Part shown: positions 1-12,259 of the stretch, one piece after another
Layout: every line of letters starts with the position of its first letter
How positions within the stretch are numbered: the stretch's first letter is position 1
Position numbers and translations under genes: made by a program
Notes under the pieces: generated by a model
Database searches by the model: none
Told to the model about the DNA's origin: nothing
Seen by the model: the letters and a program-made list of their open reading frames with translations, nothing else
NCBI GenBank assembly: GCA_003586115.2
Contig: QVOM02000001.1
Location: forward strand, 16,753,291 to 16,817,290
Length of the DNA: 64,000 bases
Reading direction: 5' to 3'
Origin: Salvator merianae
Taxonomy: Eukaryota > Chordata > Lepidosauria > Squamata > Teiidae

Positions 1-180
1 CACCTGGAACAGCTGAGAGAGGCAGGAAGATGTGATAGAGAAGTCCCTCTGTCTGGGTGAAAGTTCTTTAGCTGTTCTAGAAAATTAGGGTCTTAAGGCA
101 GAAAGATGTGATACTGGGAGAGAAGGACTTGCCACCTTATATAGAACCCATTCCCTAGAGGGCTGAGAGGTTTTCCTTTC
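1..180. other. Unrecognised left edge
   Basis: I see no recognisable coding or repeat signature. It contains two loosely similar pieces (cagaaagatgtgata and gcaggaagatgtgatag), which suggests a degraded short duplication. It may be the upstream part of the CR1 fragment that follows. Confidence 0.3.
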
Positions 181-1887
<1,707 letters not shown>

Positions 1888-2519
1888 AAAATCTCCCCCC
1901 AAAGGGAGTAGTGGTTCTAGTGTTGGGAGATCCAGTCATTAGAAACAAAAAGAGTTGGGGAAAAGAAATGTAAACACAGTAAGAAATGCAAAAAGAGAAT
2001 TTGAGGAGCATATTACCAAAATTGTAAATAATAATAATAATAACAACAACAACAATAATATTGATAATACTGTATTGATTGCATACCACACAATCAGCAT
2101 TATTCTAAATGTTTTTATTCAAAAGGCTGTCGACTTGGTCTATCAGCATCAATTATTTTTCAGGGGCAAGCTCTATCCCATGGAGTTGAGATCTAGGGCT
2201 GAACCAAGTAAAATACCGAGGTCTTAAAGACTGTTTGGGATCATTTTGGGGAAAGAATTCTGGACTTACCCCATAGTACTCCTACAGCCTATTTGAGAAT
2301 GAAGTTTGATCTACCCTCTGTCACTGCTAGAATACATTTTGCACTGCTGAGCTAGTTCATTAGACAGAAACATTTCAGACCACCATCTGGTCAGGGAGAT
2401 GTTTTATTTTAAGTTACAAAAGAACTACAAAAGAACTCTTGGGACAAAGCATGGATGGAGATAGCCTAAAAATATCAGATATCCTCTCTCGATGAGCTAA
2501 AAATAATGGAATAACACCA
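1888..2519. other. Mostly unrecognised; possible LINE linker and TAA/CAA microsatellite
   Basis: At 1961-2025 the plus strand reads RNAKREFEEHITKIVNNN, resembling the basic linker between endonuclease and reverse transcriptase in CR1-like LINEs. It runs into an imperfect (AAT)n/(AAC)n tract at 2024-2061. From 2062 to 2519 I recognise nothing. Confidence 0.4.
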
Positions 2520-2637
2520 TTAGATGGGTTATGTTTTTAAATATGTTTTAGCATTGCTTTATCATGTGTTGTGATGCACCCTGGGACCTCCTGATGAAGG
2601 GTAGGATGCAAGTGTTACAAATAAAATAAAAATAAAA
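2520..2637 (+). mobile_element. L2-type LINE 3' end
   Basis: An AT-rich stretch with TTTTAAATATGTTTTAGCATTG is followed by GTGATGCACCCTGGGACC and a tail of AATAAAATAAAAATAAA. This follows the usual layout of vertebrate L2 3' ends (poly-T-rich segment, conserved 'cccagag' block, GGGTAGGATGCA-like segment, A-rich tail). It is strongly diverged and short. Confidence 0.6.
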
Positions 2638-2855
2638 CTACAAGAGTAGTTTCTTAAGTAAGATATAAAACAGGAAGCAGATCTAGGGAAAGACCTCCAG
2701 TTTGCAACCTTTGGTTTCTTCTATATAAAAAGAATCAGTCCTGTTCTTTTTATTTGTCCAGCCTCACTAAAGCCCCTCTCTGGAAAGCCTTTACATCTAT
2801 GTGCCTTCACTGAATCTTTTCTTGATCGACATTCTAAAATCCCAAGCAAGGCGTC
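2638..2855. other. Unrecognised spacer
   Basis: No feature recognised. It may include the diverged extreme 3' end of the antisense CR1 that becomes clear from about 2856. Confidence 0.3.
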
Positions 2856-3563
2856 AGCATTCTGTCTTGCACAGTGACCCACCTTTTGCTTCTAGCCATT
2901 CTCAAGCAGAAGACAAGGGCCCTTACCTACTCTCAAGCCTCTGCAAATGGTCCATAGAGGCATCCTTCCTGTTTCTCCAACCCACAGGTGGAACTTAGGC
3001 ATCCATTCTAGTTGCCATTAATGCACCAGTCCTCCATGAATTTATCCAACCCCTTCTTAATGCCATCCTGGCTGTAACCATTTCCTCTGGTAGTAAATTC
3101 CAGAGACCAGTGACTTGCCGGGTGAAAAAATACTTCCCCTTATCTGTCCTAAATTTCCTATCTGCCTCCCACTTCATAGAGTGACTCCTGGTTCTAGTGT
3201 TGTGTAATAGAAAAAATAATTTTCTCTGTTCACCTTTTCTATGTCATGCAGGATTATATAATCTTCAGTAGGTCTCCTCTTAAACATAATCTTTCAAGGC
3301 TGAATAGTCCAGATGTTGCAGCCTGATCTCATAAGTGAGATGTTCCAGCTCTCTGAGAATTCTGGTTGCCCTTTTCTGCACTTTTTTCAATTCTATAATA
3401 TACTTTCTTAGGTGTGGTGACCAGAATTTAACACAATACTCCAAATGTGACCTCACCATAGATTGATAAAAGAGGCACAATGATGCTTGCAGATTTATTT
3501 TCTATTCCCTTCGTAATTATCCTCAGCACTGAATTTGATTTTTTCACTGCCGCTACACACTGG

Positions 3564-3717
3564 GGGGTTGTTTGCACTTGCTAAAATAGAATGGTATAAT
3601 TATACCATTCTATGTCTATGCTGGAACAGACCCAGTGATGCAGTGGCCATCTGCACTGTGAGGGCCGGAACAACCCCAAAACAGGGTTTTCAGCACTCAC
3701 AGTGTGGATGCCAGTCC
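3564..3717 (+). mobile_element. MITE family X, 154 bp, nested in CR1
   Basis: The left end GGGGTTGTTTGCACTTG matches the left end of other family X copies. Just inside is a perfect 13 bp hairpin (3586-3598 with 3601-3613). The insert is flanked by TGG on both sides (3561-3563 and 3718-3720). Removing it restores the expected CR1 sequence CACACTGGGTTGACA. The right terminal repeat is absent, so this is a shortened copy. Confidence 0.75.
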
Positions 3718-3960
3718 TGGGTTGACACCTATATTGAGCTATCCAAAAGGACCCCAGGGTCCTTTTTCTGAATCAGAAAGCTCAAACCCCATCAACCTAT
3801 AGGTGTAATTTGGGCTTTTCCCTCAATGTGCATAACCTTGTGTTTTCTAAGTTTGAAGCTCATTTGCCACTTGGTTGCTCACTTGCCCAATGTCAGGAGG
3901 TCTTTCTGGAATCCATCACAATTGCTTTCAGTTTTCATGCTTTGGATGTTCACTAGCAAA

Positions 3961-4069
3961 GCGTGTCTGCACTCTGTAGAGGCCCCAGCATGTTCCTGAA
4001 CACTACTAGCTGTGGACGGCTAAATCTATTCTAGACTTTGCAGTGTGGATGGCTGCCACACCATTGGGT
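3961..4069 (-). mobile_element. Probable second family X fragment nested in CR1
   Basis: These roughly 109 bases break the CR1 similarity. Flanks GCAAA (3956-3960 and 4070-4074) suggest a short duplication, and joining them restores the CR1 block AGCAAATTTTG. On the reverse strand the segment contains GGCAGCCATCCACACTG and GTCCACAGCTAGTAGTG, both also found in the family X copy at 15419-15809. It would be an internally deleted copy in inverted orientation. Confidence 0.5.
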
Positions 4070-4933
4070 GCAAATTTTGCTATCTCACTGTTTGCCTCTA
4101 CTTCTTAATCATTTGGGGATTCAAACTGAATCTTTGGGGACCCCACTTTTTTACTTTTTACTCTGACAACTACCTATTTATTGTTACTTTCTGTTTCTTG
4201 TCCTTTAGCAAGTTACTAATCCAGAACAGGACATGCCCTTTTATTCCATGACTGATGGGTTTATTCAGGAGTCTTCAATAAGGGACTTTGTCAAAAGCCT
4301 TCTGAAAGTCCAGACAGAAAATGTCAAGTGGACCATCTTTATCCATGAGCTGACTGACACTCTCAAAGAATTCTAGCAAGTTAGTAAGGCGTGATTTACC
4401 CTTGCAGAAGCCATGCTGCTTTTCCTTCAGCAATGCTGGTACTTTATGTGCACACAGATTTTATCTTTAATCATTATTTTTTTATTTTATTTTATTTTTA
4501 TGGATATATAAAATTACACTTTTTTTTTAATTTTATTTTTATGGTTATATAAAATTACACTTGATTACTTATGATTCAACAATTAACATTTTAAACTACT
4601 GACTTCCTAATTCCCAGGTTTCTTCTATATTTCATACCCCCCAACCACACAGTTTTTATCTTCTATCAATAGTCTTCTTTTCTCTTCATTTTCTCCCTCC
4701 AGCAAACACCAATCCATTTTCCAGGTCTGCTTTCCAGATCTTGCAAAAGTTCAATAGAGGGTTTCCAGTTTTCATAAAAATCTATCCACTGCCTTATTTT
4801 TCTGTAGATTATTATATTTATCCAATCTCCACAAGCTCTCAAAATCTTCTTCTCATTTCAGTCTTTCAATAGTTTGGCTTCTGCCCATTATTCTACTCAG
4901 CCACTTCTTAAGTTCCCTCTTCTGACTCCTTCA

Positions 4934-4970
4934 GTTTGTTTGTTTGTTTGTTTGTTTGTTTGTTTGTTTT
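4934..4970. repeat. (TTTG)n microsatellite
   Basis: Nine TTTG units lie inside the L1-derived insertion, just downstream (in element orientation) of ORF1 unit A. Unit B lacks the expansion, having a plain T run at the same place. Confidence 0.95.
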
Positions 4971-4997
4971 CTCCTTCTCTTCCAGTCCTTTTCTTGT

Positions 4998-5432
4998 TTA
5001 TAGCTTTTTAAACGTTGTGTCTTTTCCCCAGATTTCAGTCTGAATCTTTGCTGGTTCCAAATATGGATTGCTTCCGTTATTACTTGCATCATACGTTCCT
5101 ACCTCCTCTGCAATTTTTTTCCCAATGCTTCCTTCAGTGAAAAAAATAGAACCTTGAACTGTTATCAGTTGTGGTGACTCCTTTTGTTTTGTAGTCTGTA
5201 TTTCTTGAGCCATAAATTTTGTCTGAGGAATTTCTACTTTAAAATCGTCCAGTTTCAAAGCCTTATCCTTTGTTTCATGAAGTTCAGTGCGTATAGCACC
5301 TAGTTCATTTTTAATGTCTTGTCTTAATCTCTCAAAAGCCAGCCCCTGAGTCTCAAAGGAACTCTGCATTTCTTGAAAAATAGCATCCATTTTTTTAAGA
5401 AGTACATCTGATTGCGGGCATTTCTTCTCCAT
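4998..5432 (-). pseudogene. L1-like ORF1 fragment, unit A
   Basis: The 144-residue reading starts MEKKCPQSDVLLKKMDAIF and runs through FETQGLAFERLRQDIKNELG and IPQTKFMAQEIQTT. The heptad-like charged sequence fits the coiled-coil N-terminal part of an L1 ORF1 RNA-binding protein, but the conserved RRM and C-terminal domain are not visible. It is nearly the same protein as unit B about 1.09 kb away. Assignment to ORF1 rests on its position after a 5' UTR-like segment and before L1 ORF2 tail sequence. Confidence 0.55.
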
Positions 5433-5990
5433 ATTTTACTTAAGCTTGTTTCTCTGAAGAAGCCTTCTAGTGCTTAAAGGCACTTTCCCCCCCCTTACTT
5501 AGTCTTAATTAAACCGAACTCCCATATCTGTGCAGTCTGTTTGCTTGTTTAGCTGATAAGCTGATAAGCACAGCGCAAATGTATTTTAATGAGACACTGA
5601 AAACCCTGGCGTGTCCGAAGAACAGAACTTTGAGTGATTTATCTAAAGATTCATAGCCTTTGCAAATATTTTAGCATCTTGCTGAATTATGATGTTTAAA
5701 CTTTCAGCATGCATTATCCAAGCTGTAATTGTAGAGGATTTTTTTTTCTTTTCCTTATCTTAATGTTTATCTTAGTAATATCTTCATAAATTAAAAAGAG
5801 GATCGGCCAAACTTACGATCTTGAAAAGACGACGCACAACGTGACTCGGGAATGTTGACAAAGTTCCCCCAGCTCCTTCGTCTCCTCCTTACGCAGATTG
5901 CCACGGATCTCTCGCAAGCTCTCAGAATCTTCTTCTCATATCAGTCTTTCAATAATTTGGCTTCTGCCCATTATTCTACTAAGCCACTTC

Positions 5991-6530
5991 TTAGGTTCCC
6001 CCTTCTGACTCCTTCAGGTTTTTTTTTTTTCTCCTCCAGTCCTTTCCATGTTTAAACCAGAAATTTTGTGTCTTATTCACAAATTTCAGTCTGAATCTTT
6101 GTTGCTTCCAAATATGGATTGCTTCCAATATTATTCGCCTCATATGTTCCTTCCTCCCCTGAAAGATTTTTTCCAAGGCTTCCTTCAGTGAAAAAATAGA
6201 ACCTTGAACTGTTATCAGTAGTGGTGACGACTCGTCTTGCCTTGTAATCTGTATTTCTTGAGCCATAAATTTTGTCTGAGGAATTTCTGCCTTAAAATCA
6301 TCCAGTTTCAAAGCCTTGTCCTTTGTTTTATGAAGTTCAATGTGTATAGCACCTATTTCATTTTTAAGTTCTTGTCTTAATCTCTCAAAAGTCAGCCCCT
6401 GAATCTCAAAGGAACTCTGCATTTCTTGAAAAACAGCGTCCATTTTTTTAAGAAGTAAATCTGATTGCAAGTCACCCCTCTGTTCTTTTGACTGTTCATT
6501 TTTTTCTAGTTGCAAGTTTTTCCTTGCCAT
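5991..6530 (-). pseudogene. L1-like ORF1 fragment, unit B
   Basis: The 179-residue reading begins MARKNLQLEKNEQSKEQRG, then LLKKMDAVFQEMQSSFE, FERLRQELKNEIGAIHIEL and KEALEKIFQGRKEHMRR, ending RRKKKNLKESEGGT. It keeps a longer N-terminus and a more complete lysine-rich end than unit A. It is probably the coiled-coil part of an L1-type ORF1 protein. Downstream it continues into the same sequence as unit A until about 5915, where it breaks into a fresh 5' UTR-like segment. Confidence 0.55.
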
Positions 6531-6789
6531 ATTTGACTTAGTAACTTAGTTCTCTGAAGAAGCCCTCTAATAATTAAAGGCACTTTTTTTTTTAATATTA
6601 ATATTCCTTTGTCTGAATTAAACCGAACTCCCTGCACCTTACCTGGAACTGATGTTAAGCTGAGTAGCCTGTAATCTTCTGGAGTGGCCCGGACCCTTTT
6701 TTGAAGATTTGAATTACATTTGCTCCCTTCCAGTTTATTTATTATTTATTTTCCTTCCATAATTTGTTATTATGTTATTGCTAGAAGTG

Positions 6790-7522
6790 CAGTGCTCAAA
6801 ACAATTAAGGGAAGACTTAAGTCACACATCAGATCTTGATGAACAAAATATTCAAGTTGAAAATCTTTACTGGTAGAAATTGTATAATTTGTTGAGAACA
6901 AAATGATGTATCAACAAATCAGTGGAAACCAAAATCATCAACCAATTGAGAGCTGGATTCCGAATCACAACAAAAATCAAAGTAAAAAATTGAAATCACA
7001 GTTTGCATGAATTTCAGCATGGCAGCCTTCCTAAGATATGCCTCCCCAGACCATCACTGTGCCACTGCCAAACCAGTCATGCTGAATGATGTTGCAGGCA
7101 GCATACCATTCAGTATGGCATCTCCAGATTCTTTCATGTTTTGTCACATGTGCTCAGTGTGAACTTGCTCTCCTCTGTGAAGAGAATGGGGCACCAATGG
7201 TGGACCTGACAATTCTGGTGTTCTCTGGTGAATGCCAGTTGAGCTGCTCAATGCTGCGCTGTGAGCACAGGTCTCACTACAGGATGTCAGACCCTCAGAC
7301 CACCCTCATGGAATCTGTTTCTGACAGTTTGGTCAGAAACATGCACACTAGTAACCTGCTGGAGGTCATTTTGTAGGGCTCTGGCAGTGCTCCTCCTTTT
7401 CCTCATCACACAAAGAAACAGATACTGGTCCTGATGCTGGATTGATGCCCTTCTATGGCCCCATCCTGCTTTCCTCATGTGACGGCTTGTGTCCTGGAAT
7501 CTGCTGTTGCCTTTGAAGGCCA
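6790..7522 (-). mobile_element. Tc1-like (DD34E) DNA transposon, internally deleted
   Basis: The end at 6790 starts CAGTGCTCAAAACAATTAAG, matching the CAGTGCTCAAAA-type terminal repeat of a Tc1 group widespread in fish and amphibians. The minus strand encodes a transposase piece: [44 protein letters not shown], then ILFTEESKFTLSTCDK and ACNIIQHDWFGSGTVMVWGG. The first catalytic Asp (FTDES in relatives) is Glu. Sequence jumps from WGGIS to the 3' UTR, so the second Asp and the Glu of the triad are deleted. The N-terminal DNA-binding part and left terminal repeat are also lost beyond 7522. It is inactive. Confidence 0.88.
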
Positions 7523-8249
7523 GGAACTTTGGAGTTCCTGGCCAAATCCTTTTCAGAGGTGTGTCCACTTCTAGCAGTGCTTCCTGTTGTGCCACAAAAA
7601 TCCCCCCCCCCCCACATATGTTTGCTAGTTTGCTTGCAGACCTCATTTTTTAGGTCTACTGATAGATTGGAATAGGGCACCATTTTGGCACCCTATATTG
7701 GCCTCTTGCTCAATGCAGTTTGGATGAAGCATTGCTAGGATGGTTTCTAGTGAAGTTTCTACTATCCCACATCAGAGTCCAGTTTGCAGGCTCTTGGAGC
7801 CCTTATTAGCATGACCTACCAATAAGCGCAGAAAGGGCCAGAAAAACCAGCAGTTCGTGACCCAGGATCTGTGTTTCACAGATGCTCAGGAAACATGCAC
7901 ACAGTTATGGAAGACCTTGCTAAATATATGCTGGGACTGTGAGGTCTGCATACCATCATGCCTGGCTTACTCTCAGGTGCGGAATTTTAAAAGCATTTTT
8001 CCTGCTTCGGCCGAGCTAGGTCCTGGTTCCTACTTGCTGCCATGCCAGGGCATTCCAAGGGCCTTAGGGAAATGTCTCCATCCTGCTGTGGCCTTGAAGG
8101 TAGGCTGGGGCAGATGGGTGGTCTGTCACGCAGAAGGCTACCCACTTTGTTCCTGACTCAGACCCTTTTCAGGCCAGGAGCAGTCTTTGTAAGGTACACC
8201 TATGATGCACATGCAGATCTTGCTTCAATTTATTTTTATAAGCCCAAAT
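7523..8249. other. Hairpin and MITE-like debris
   Basis: A strong hairpin, GGCCAGGAACT with AGTTCCTGGCC, lies at about 7520-7546, and the motif 'ggccaggaact' recurs in family Z MITEs (near 10610, 28620, 43257). A fragment 'aagcgcagaaagggcc' at about 7826-7841 looks like a family Z right end. A run of 13 C lies at 7600-7612. No coding signal. Confidence 0.4.
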
Positions 8250-10329
8250 AATGCATAGTTCTGGATTCTTCTCTTCGTTTCCTTCTCCTCTCCTGCCTAT
8301 ATTTATTGGCATCTCCAAGGTGCTCATTACTAGAGCATCTATTTGAGTATTTTAAATATTTTTTATTGTTCTGTTTTATTGCTTATTCTCCAAGTAAAAT
8401 CAAAAAGAAAAGAAGGAAAAGAGGACAAAAAGACAAAAAGTACATCCCATGACCAGCTTGCCTGCAGGGCTATGATATAAAACACAGAACAATTTGTCAT
8501 TTACAACAGGAAATAAAAATGAAATATTAAAGGGACACTGCCAACTTAAAAATCATTCTCCTGTCTGAAAATGTTTTACCTGTTTTTGTAACAAGAAGTA
8601 GTTGGGCTAGTTTTAACTGAAGGAGAATATAGAAAGAAAGATATAGGCTTGGGTGATTTGGGGGTTGGGGTTTTTTGGGGGGGTTGCCTTTTTTGATTCT
8701 AAGGCTTGATAACAGTGTTATCTGCTGCTTAATATTTGCTGCTTCCCACTCTCTCTTCTAAGCACCTGACTGAGTCTTTTTATTTGGACTTTTCCACCAT
8801 AGTCATTGAGGAAAAGAGGAAAAAAGTTAAATTTGCTATTGGTGTTGTAAAAACATAAAAGCTAGTACAGAACTCAAAGTCATCTGGAGAGTCTTAGAAA
8901 GCTTTCATGTTTTAGACACATACACACCCCTTTTTAAAAAACAAATGAGCCAGAAATCAATTTATCTTTCATCCTTCAACATAAGGAGGGGAAGTCCCAA
9001 TTGGAACATCAAAGGTGCCCTATCAAAGAAGGTATCTGCAAGACAGAATAATTTCTGGAGCCTGAAAAATCATAAGCTGAGATGAAAAAAAGGAGATAAA
9101 TGCAGCTTCACCTAAATTTTAATCTGCCTTTGATTAACCTCCCGAAGGGGACAGCACACATTAACAAAGGCTGTGCTCACACACAGCATAAAAAAAGCAT
9201 CTCAAAGGCATTTCTGAGGTGGGTTAGAGAAGGCTACGAGATGGGATTGTTCATACACCAGTCTGCCCCTCCCACATCTCATAAACATTCTATGCAAATT
9301 TTTGGTGCATTCCTCAAATGTATTTTGTGAGGTTGGATCTTGGGTGGAAACAAAAGAGAAAAGAAAAATCCAAAGAATCACTAAAAGGGAAGACCAATCA
9401 CATTCTGTTATTGTGCAGGGAGGAGAGGGAATGTGTTTGTTACTCAGAATGAATTAAGGCATTACATTGTCATCTGCAAATTTGATCAGCATTTCCCCCT
9501 CCCCCCAAAAAACTGAGGCAGTACATACAATGCATGTGCTAGAAAGAAACAGGAGAAAGGAAAACATGAGACAGGCTAACAATTATGGCAAGATCTGCAC
9601 AAATCTCCCTGATGATGCTCTAATTAGAGTGCCCCCTGGAATCACACTAAAAGCAGAGTGCTATATTACCTGCCAGGGTTGTTCAAACCCAGGAAATGGC
9701 CTCATGAGTCACTGCTAGTGACATAAGAGCAGACTGAGAAGCTCTGCTTGAGCATTGGTAGCATCGTGGTGAAATGGCTGCTGGAAGACTTGGAGTAATT
9801 ACTTGGGGAGTGCTTACTGTAGCAGGGCTTGAATTTAAATCCAGAACTTGAATCAACCAATTGCAAAAGGCATCACAGTCACCAATCATCCTAGATTTAA
9901 ATACCTTTCTGGAATTCTGGGTGCAAAATTTGAGGCAAAAGAGCTCATTTTCTGCAAAATGGAAAAGCATATTTTATGTTCCAAGAGGGAAAACAGACAC
10001 TCTTTGACATAACCAAGAAGAACAGAAGTACCAAGTCCATCTTGATACAAGCAGTCCAGATGCAATCTGCACTCACGTCTGCCTTTCTTGTAAGCAACAT
10101 TATTTTTCAGGGGGAATGCTGTTGGCTTTTCACAACATGGACTACTGCTGTGGTTGGTGGCAAAGTGAAGTGAACTGTTGCCTTCACAGCCTGTTCTCTA
10201 TGAGCCTCAGTTGTCATGACCAAGTGGCAGGAGAGTGGTGTCCTCTGAACCTAGCTAAGAGCTCCTATAGCAATAGTTTTGTAGCTTCTGCTTGGAAAGT
10301 ATTTCCCTATGCACCTGCCTGCACAGACC
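8250..10329. other. Unrecognised, no gene seen
   Basis: AT-rich single-copy-looking sequence with short homopolymers (G-rich near 8660-8685). No ORF shows family similarity. 9745-9845 has a weak tRNA-SINE look but no convincing A and B boxes. Confidence 0.4.
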
Positions 10330-10334
10330 TTTAA

Positions 10335-10820
10335 TCTGGATTATGGATCCATTGTAGTATGCTAGTGCAGATCTGAGGATATGCCCCCCCACCCCCCAGA
10401 CCACACTGTCTTCATTTGACAGAGTGTGATTTGGAGTAAGGGAGGTCTTAATCTGGATCACTGGTAGACCCATTTCATCAGTTCTACTGGCAGACCAGCA
10501 CAGCCCTGATCCAGGACACAAGAAGTACACAAAAGGCATATCTCCCATGTTTGGGACTACCAGGGGTGCCTTTCAGCATCATTAAAAAGCACCTCCCCAA
10601 AGCTCTGAGGCTAGGAACTTTTGTTCCTAGCATTCAGGGCATGGGGTTGTGGCCACAAAGTTCATGCAGGCTTCACAGCCACATCGTGGTCTGATCTGGA
10701 TCAGCACTATTGGTGGATATGGTGCTGATCTTGCCCACACCTTCCCACATTCTGGATCAGTGGACTAGGTTATTCTGGACCCACTGATCCTGACTTACCT
10801 GAGGTAAGTGCAGAAAAAGC
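10335..10820. mobile_element. MITE family Z copy
   Basis: The right end AGGTAAGTGCAGAAAAAGC resembles the ends of other family Z copies. Shared internal blocks are 'atcactggtagaccc', 'gaggctaggaactt' and 'catgcaggctt'. An internal inverted repeat GCTAGGAAC/GTTCCTAGC lies near 10611-10636. The left boundary is approximate. Confidence 0.5.
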
Positions 10821-10849
10821 ACCACCAAAATGAACCCTTCTGCTAATAT

Positions 10850-11059
10850 CAAAGGCCCAATCTTTGGAGCCGGGCGGGGGCGGGCTGGGTCAGGACAGTC
10901 TGTTCTTAGCAAACGTTCCACAGAGATTGAACTGTCCACAGCTAGCAGTGTTTGGGAGCATCTGCAGGTGCTTTCGGACACTGAGGCTGTTGCAGAGTGT
11001 GGATGCACTGTGCTAGTGAGTATGCAGATGCTCCCCTAGCATGTCAGTGCAAACAAGCC
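10850..11059 (+). mobile_element. MITE family X, right-half fragment
   Basis: It contains TGTCCACAGCTAGCAGTG, GGATGCACTGTGCTAGTGAG and a right end GTGCAAACAAGCC. The same order of blocks ends the copies at 12259, 15809 and 61170. The left half is missing or unrecognised. Confidence 0.55.
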
Positions 11060-11167
11060 AAAAGACTCCTACCATGCAGAACACTGGCAATCAGACTTAA
11101 GACAGAAGATTTAGGAGATAGATTTGCTTCGATTTGATCAATCATGTTGCATGTGCCTAGGCACTTA

Positions 11168-11420
11168 GGAATATAAGAGCATAAGAGGAGCCCTACTGGA
11201 TTAGACCACAGCCCACCTAGTCCAACAACCTGTCCCACATAGTAGTCCTTTCAATTGCTTCTGGGTATTTTCAAACAGAACCTTCACCTGCTCTCAAGTC
11301 TCTGCAACCCAGAGAGGGTACTTAAGCATCCATTCTAGTAGCCATGGATATACCTGTCCTCCATGACTTTGCCCAAGCCCCTCTTAAAGCCATTCAGTTT
11401 GGTTGCCATCACCAAAATGT
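11168..11420 (-). mobile_element. CR1-type LINE 3' fragment (antisense)
   Basis: It begins GAATATAAGAGCATAAGAGG and continues 'ccctactggattagaccacagcccacctagtcc', the antisense of a common reptile CR1-group 3' end. It then shares 'gcatccattctagtagccat' and 'gtcctccatga' with the CR1 at about 3000-3050. No coding remains. Confidence 0.7.
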
Positions 11421-11984
11421 CTACAAATCAGTGTTCTCTTTTGTGAACTAATGTCCTCTAAAGTCTGGCTGTAAATGTGAAGCATCAGAATTTGTATCAG
11501 CAAAGAAACGAGTGAAAATTTGCTTCAGTTCAGAATACCAAGGGATATTTTGAATTTCACATTGTCAAACTACTATAGCTGCTTCTTGCAGCCCACAGAA
11601 GTAAATCTAGAATGAGATCGAGCTTTATTATCTGCTAAAATTATTGAGAATTACAATGTCTGTGATAGCATCTGCAGTAACCGCCAAGCTGGGCTGCATT
11701 TTAGTAGACAGTTTAAAACACCTAATAAATAGAATGTAGTTTACAGGTTTTCCTTCACCCATCACTTAAACAAAGTCATGAGTCTACACAAGCCCTTGGA
11801 GGGAATTACTCCATCACTATTTCAGGATTTCCTCCAAAGGAACTGTTTCTGGCTTTCCCTCACATTTTTAGTGATTCATAAAAATGTGCTTAATCAAAAA
11901 TTATTAATATGTGATACAGAAAAATGCTGATTAGATGGATAAAGGATATGAGGGTTAGCTAGAAAGCGATGATGTGGCACACAG
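11421..11984. other. Unrecognised
   Basis: AT-rich sequence without recognisable repeat or coding signal. Confidence 0.4.
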
Positions 11985-12259
11985 GCTCCTCTTAAGAGGA
12001 ACGTGGCCCAAATCCACATCCGAATCCAGTTAGCACAGCACCGCTCAGCATTTGCACCCAGAAGAGGATGTGAACTCTGAGTACTAGGAGCAGCCCAGTT
12101 ACTCCTGGTACACCTATGGATCATGATTTTGTGCTCCACAGCAAGTAGCAATCAGGAGCACTTGTAGCCTGCTCCCGATCACAAGGTGTTCTGCAGGCTG
12201 TGGATACGCTTCACTAGTGAGTGTCCAGACGCTCATTAATGTAAAGCATGAACAGGCCC
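11985..12259 (+). mobile_element. MITE family X, right-half copy
   Basis: Blocks 'tttgcacccagaagaggatgtgaa', 'gagcagcccagttactcctggtaca' and 'ttttgtgctccacagcaagtag' match the copies at 15230-15360 and 15650-15730. It ends at AAGCATGAACAGGCCC, a good right terminal repeat for this family. Confidence 0.7.

Larger units (their letters stand above)
4475..6630 (-). mobile_element. L1-derived insertion with two ORF1-like units and only the ORF2 tail
   Basis: On the minus strand the order is: short 5' piece plus ORF1-like unit B (6530-5991), a break near 5915, a new 5' UTR-like start (about 5915-5440), ORF1-like unit A (5432-4998), a fragment matching the extreme C-terminus of L1 ORF2 (about 4815-4700; compare KTVDRFYRNWKP in the L1 at 40270), then a 3' UTR and an A-rich tail present twice (4475-4515 and 4516-4563). 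Units A and B align with a constant offset of about 1,090 bases. Endonuclease and reverse transcriptase are missing. It sits inside the antisense CR1. No clear target duplication is visible. Confidence 0.7.
2856..6725 (-). mobile_element. CR1 LINE (antisense), split by nested insertions
   Basis: Read on the minus strand this is a long CR1 ORF2 from the reverse transcriptase to the 3' end. Visible blocks are the IFKKGSGP region near 6690, the HGFCKGKSRLTNLLEFFESV-type block at about 4375-4440, a DFQKAFDKVP-like block near 4300, HLEYCVKFWSPHLRKYIIEL with VQKRATRIL at 3330-3460, and KFRTDKGKYFFTRQV plus LWNLLPEEMV at 3080-3160. The body is interrupted by an L1-derived insertion (about 4475-6630) and by two small MITEs (3564-3717 and about 3961-4069). 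It has several frameshifts and stops and is inactive. The 5' end is truncated near 6725. Confidence 0.88.
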
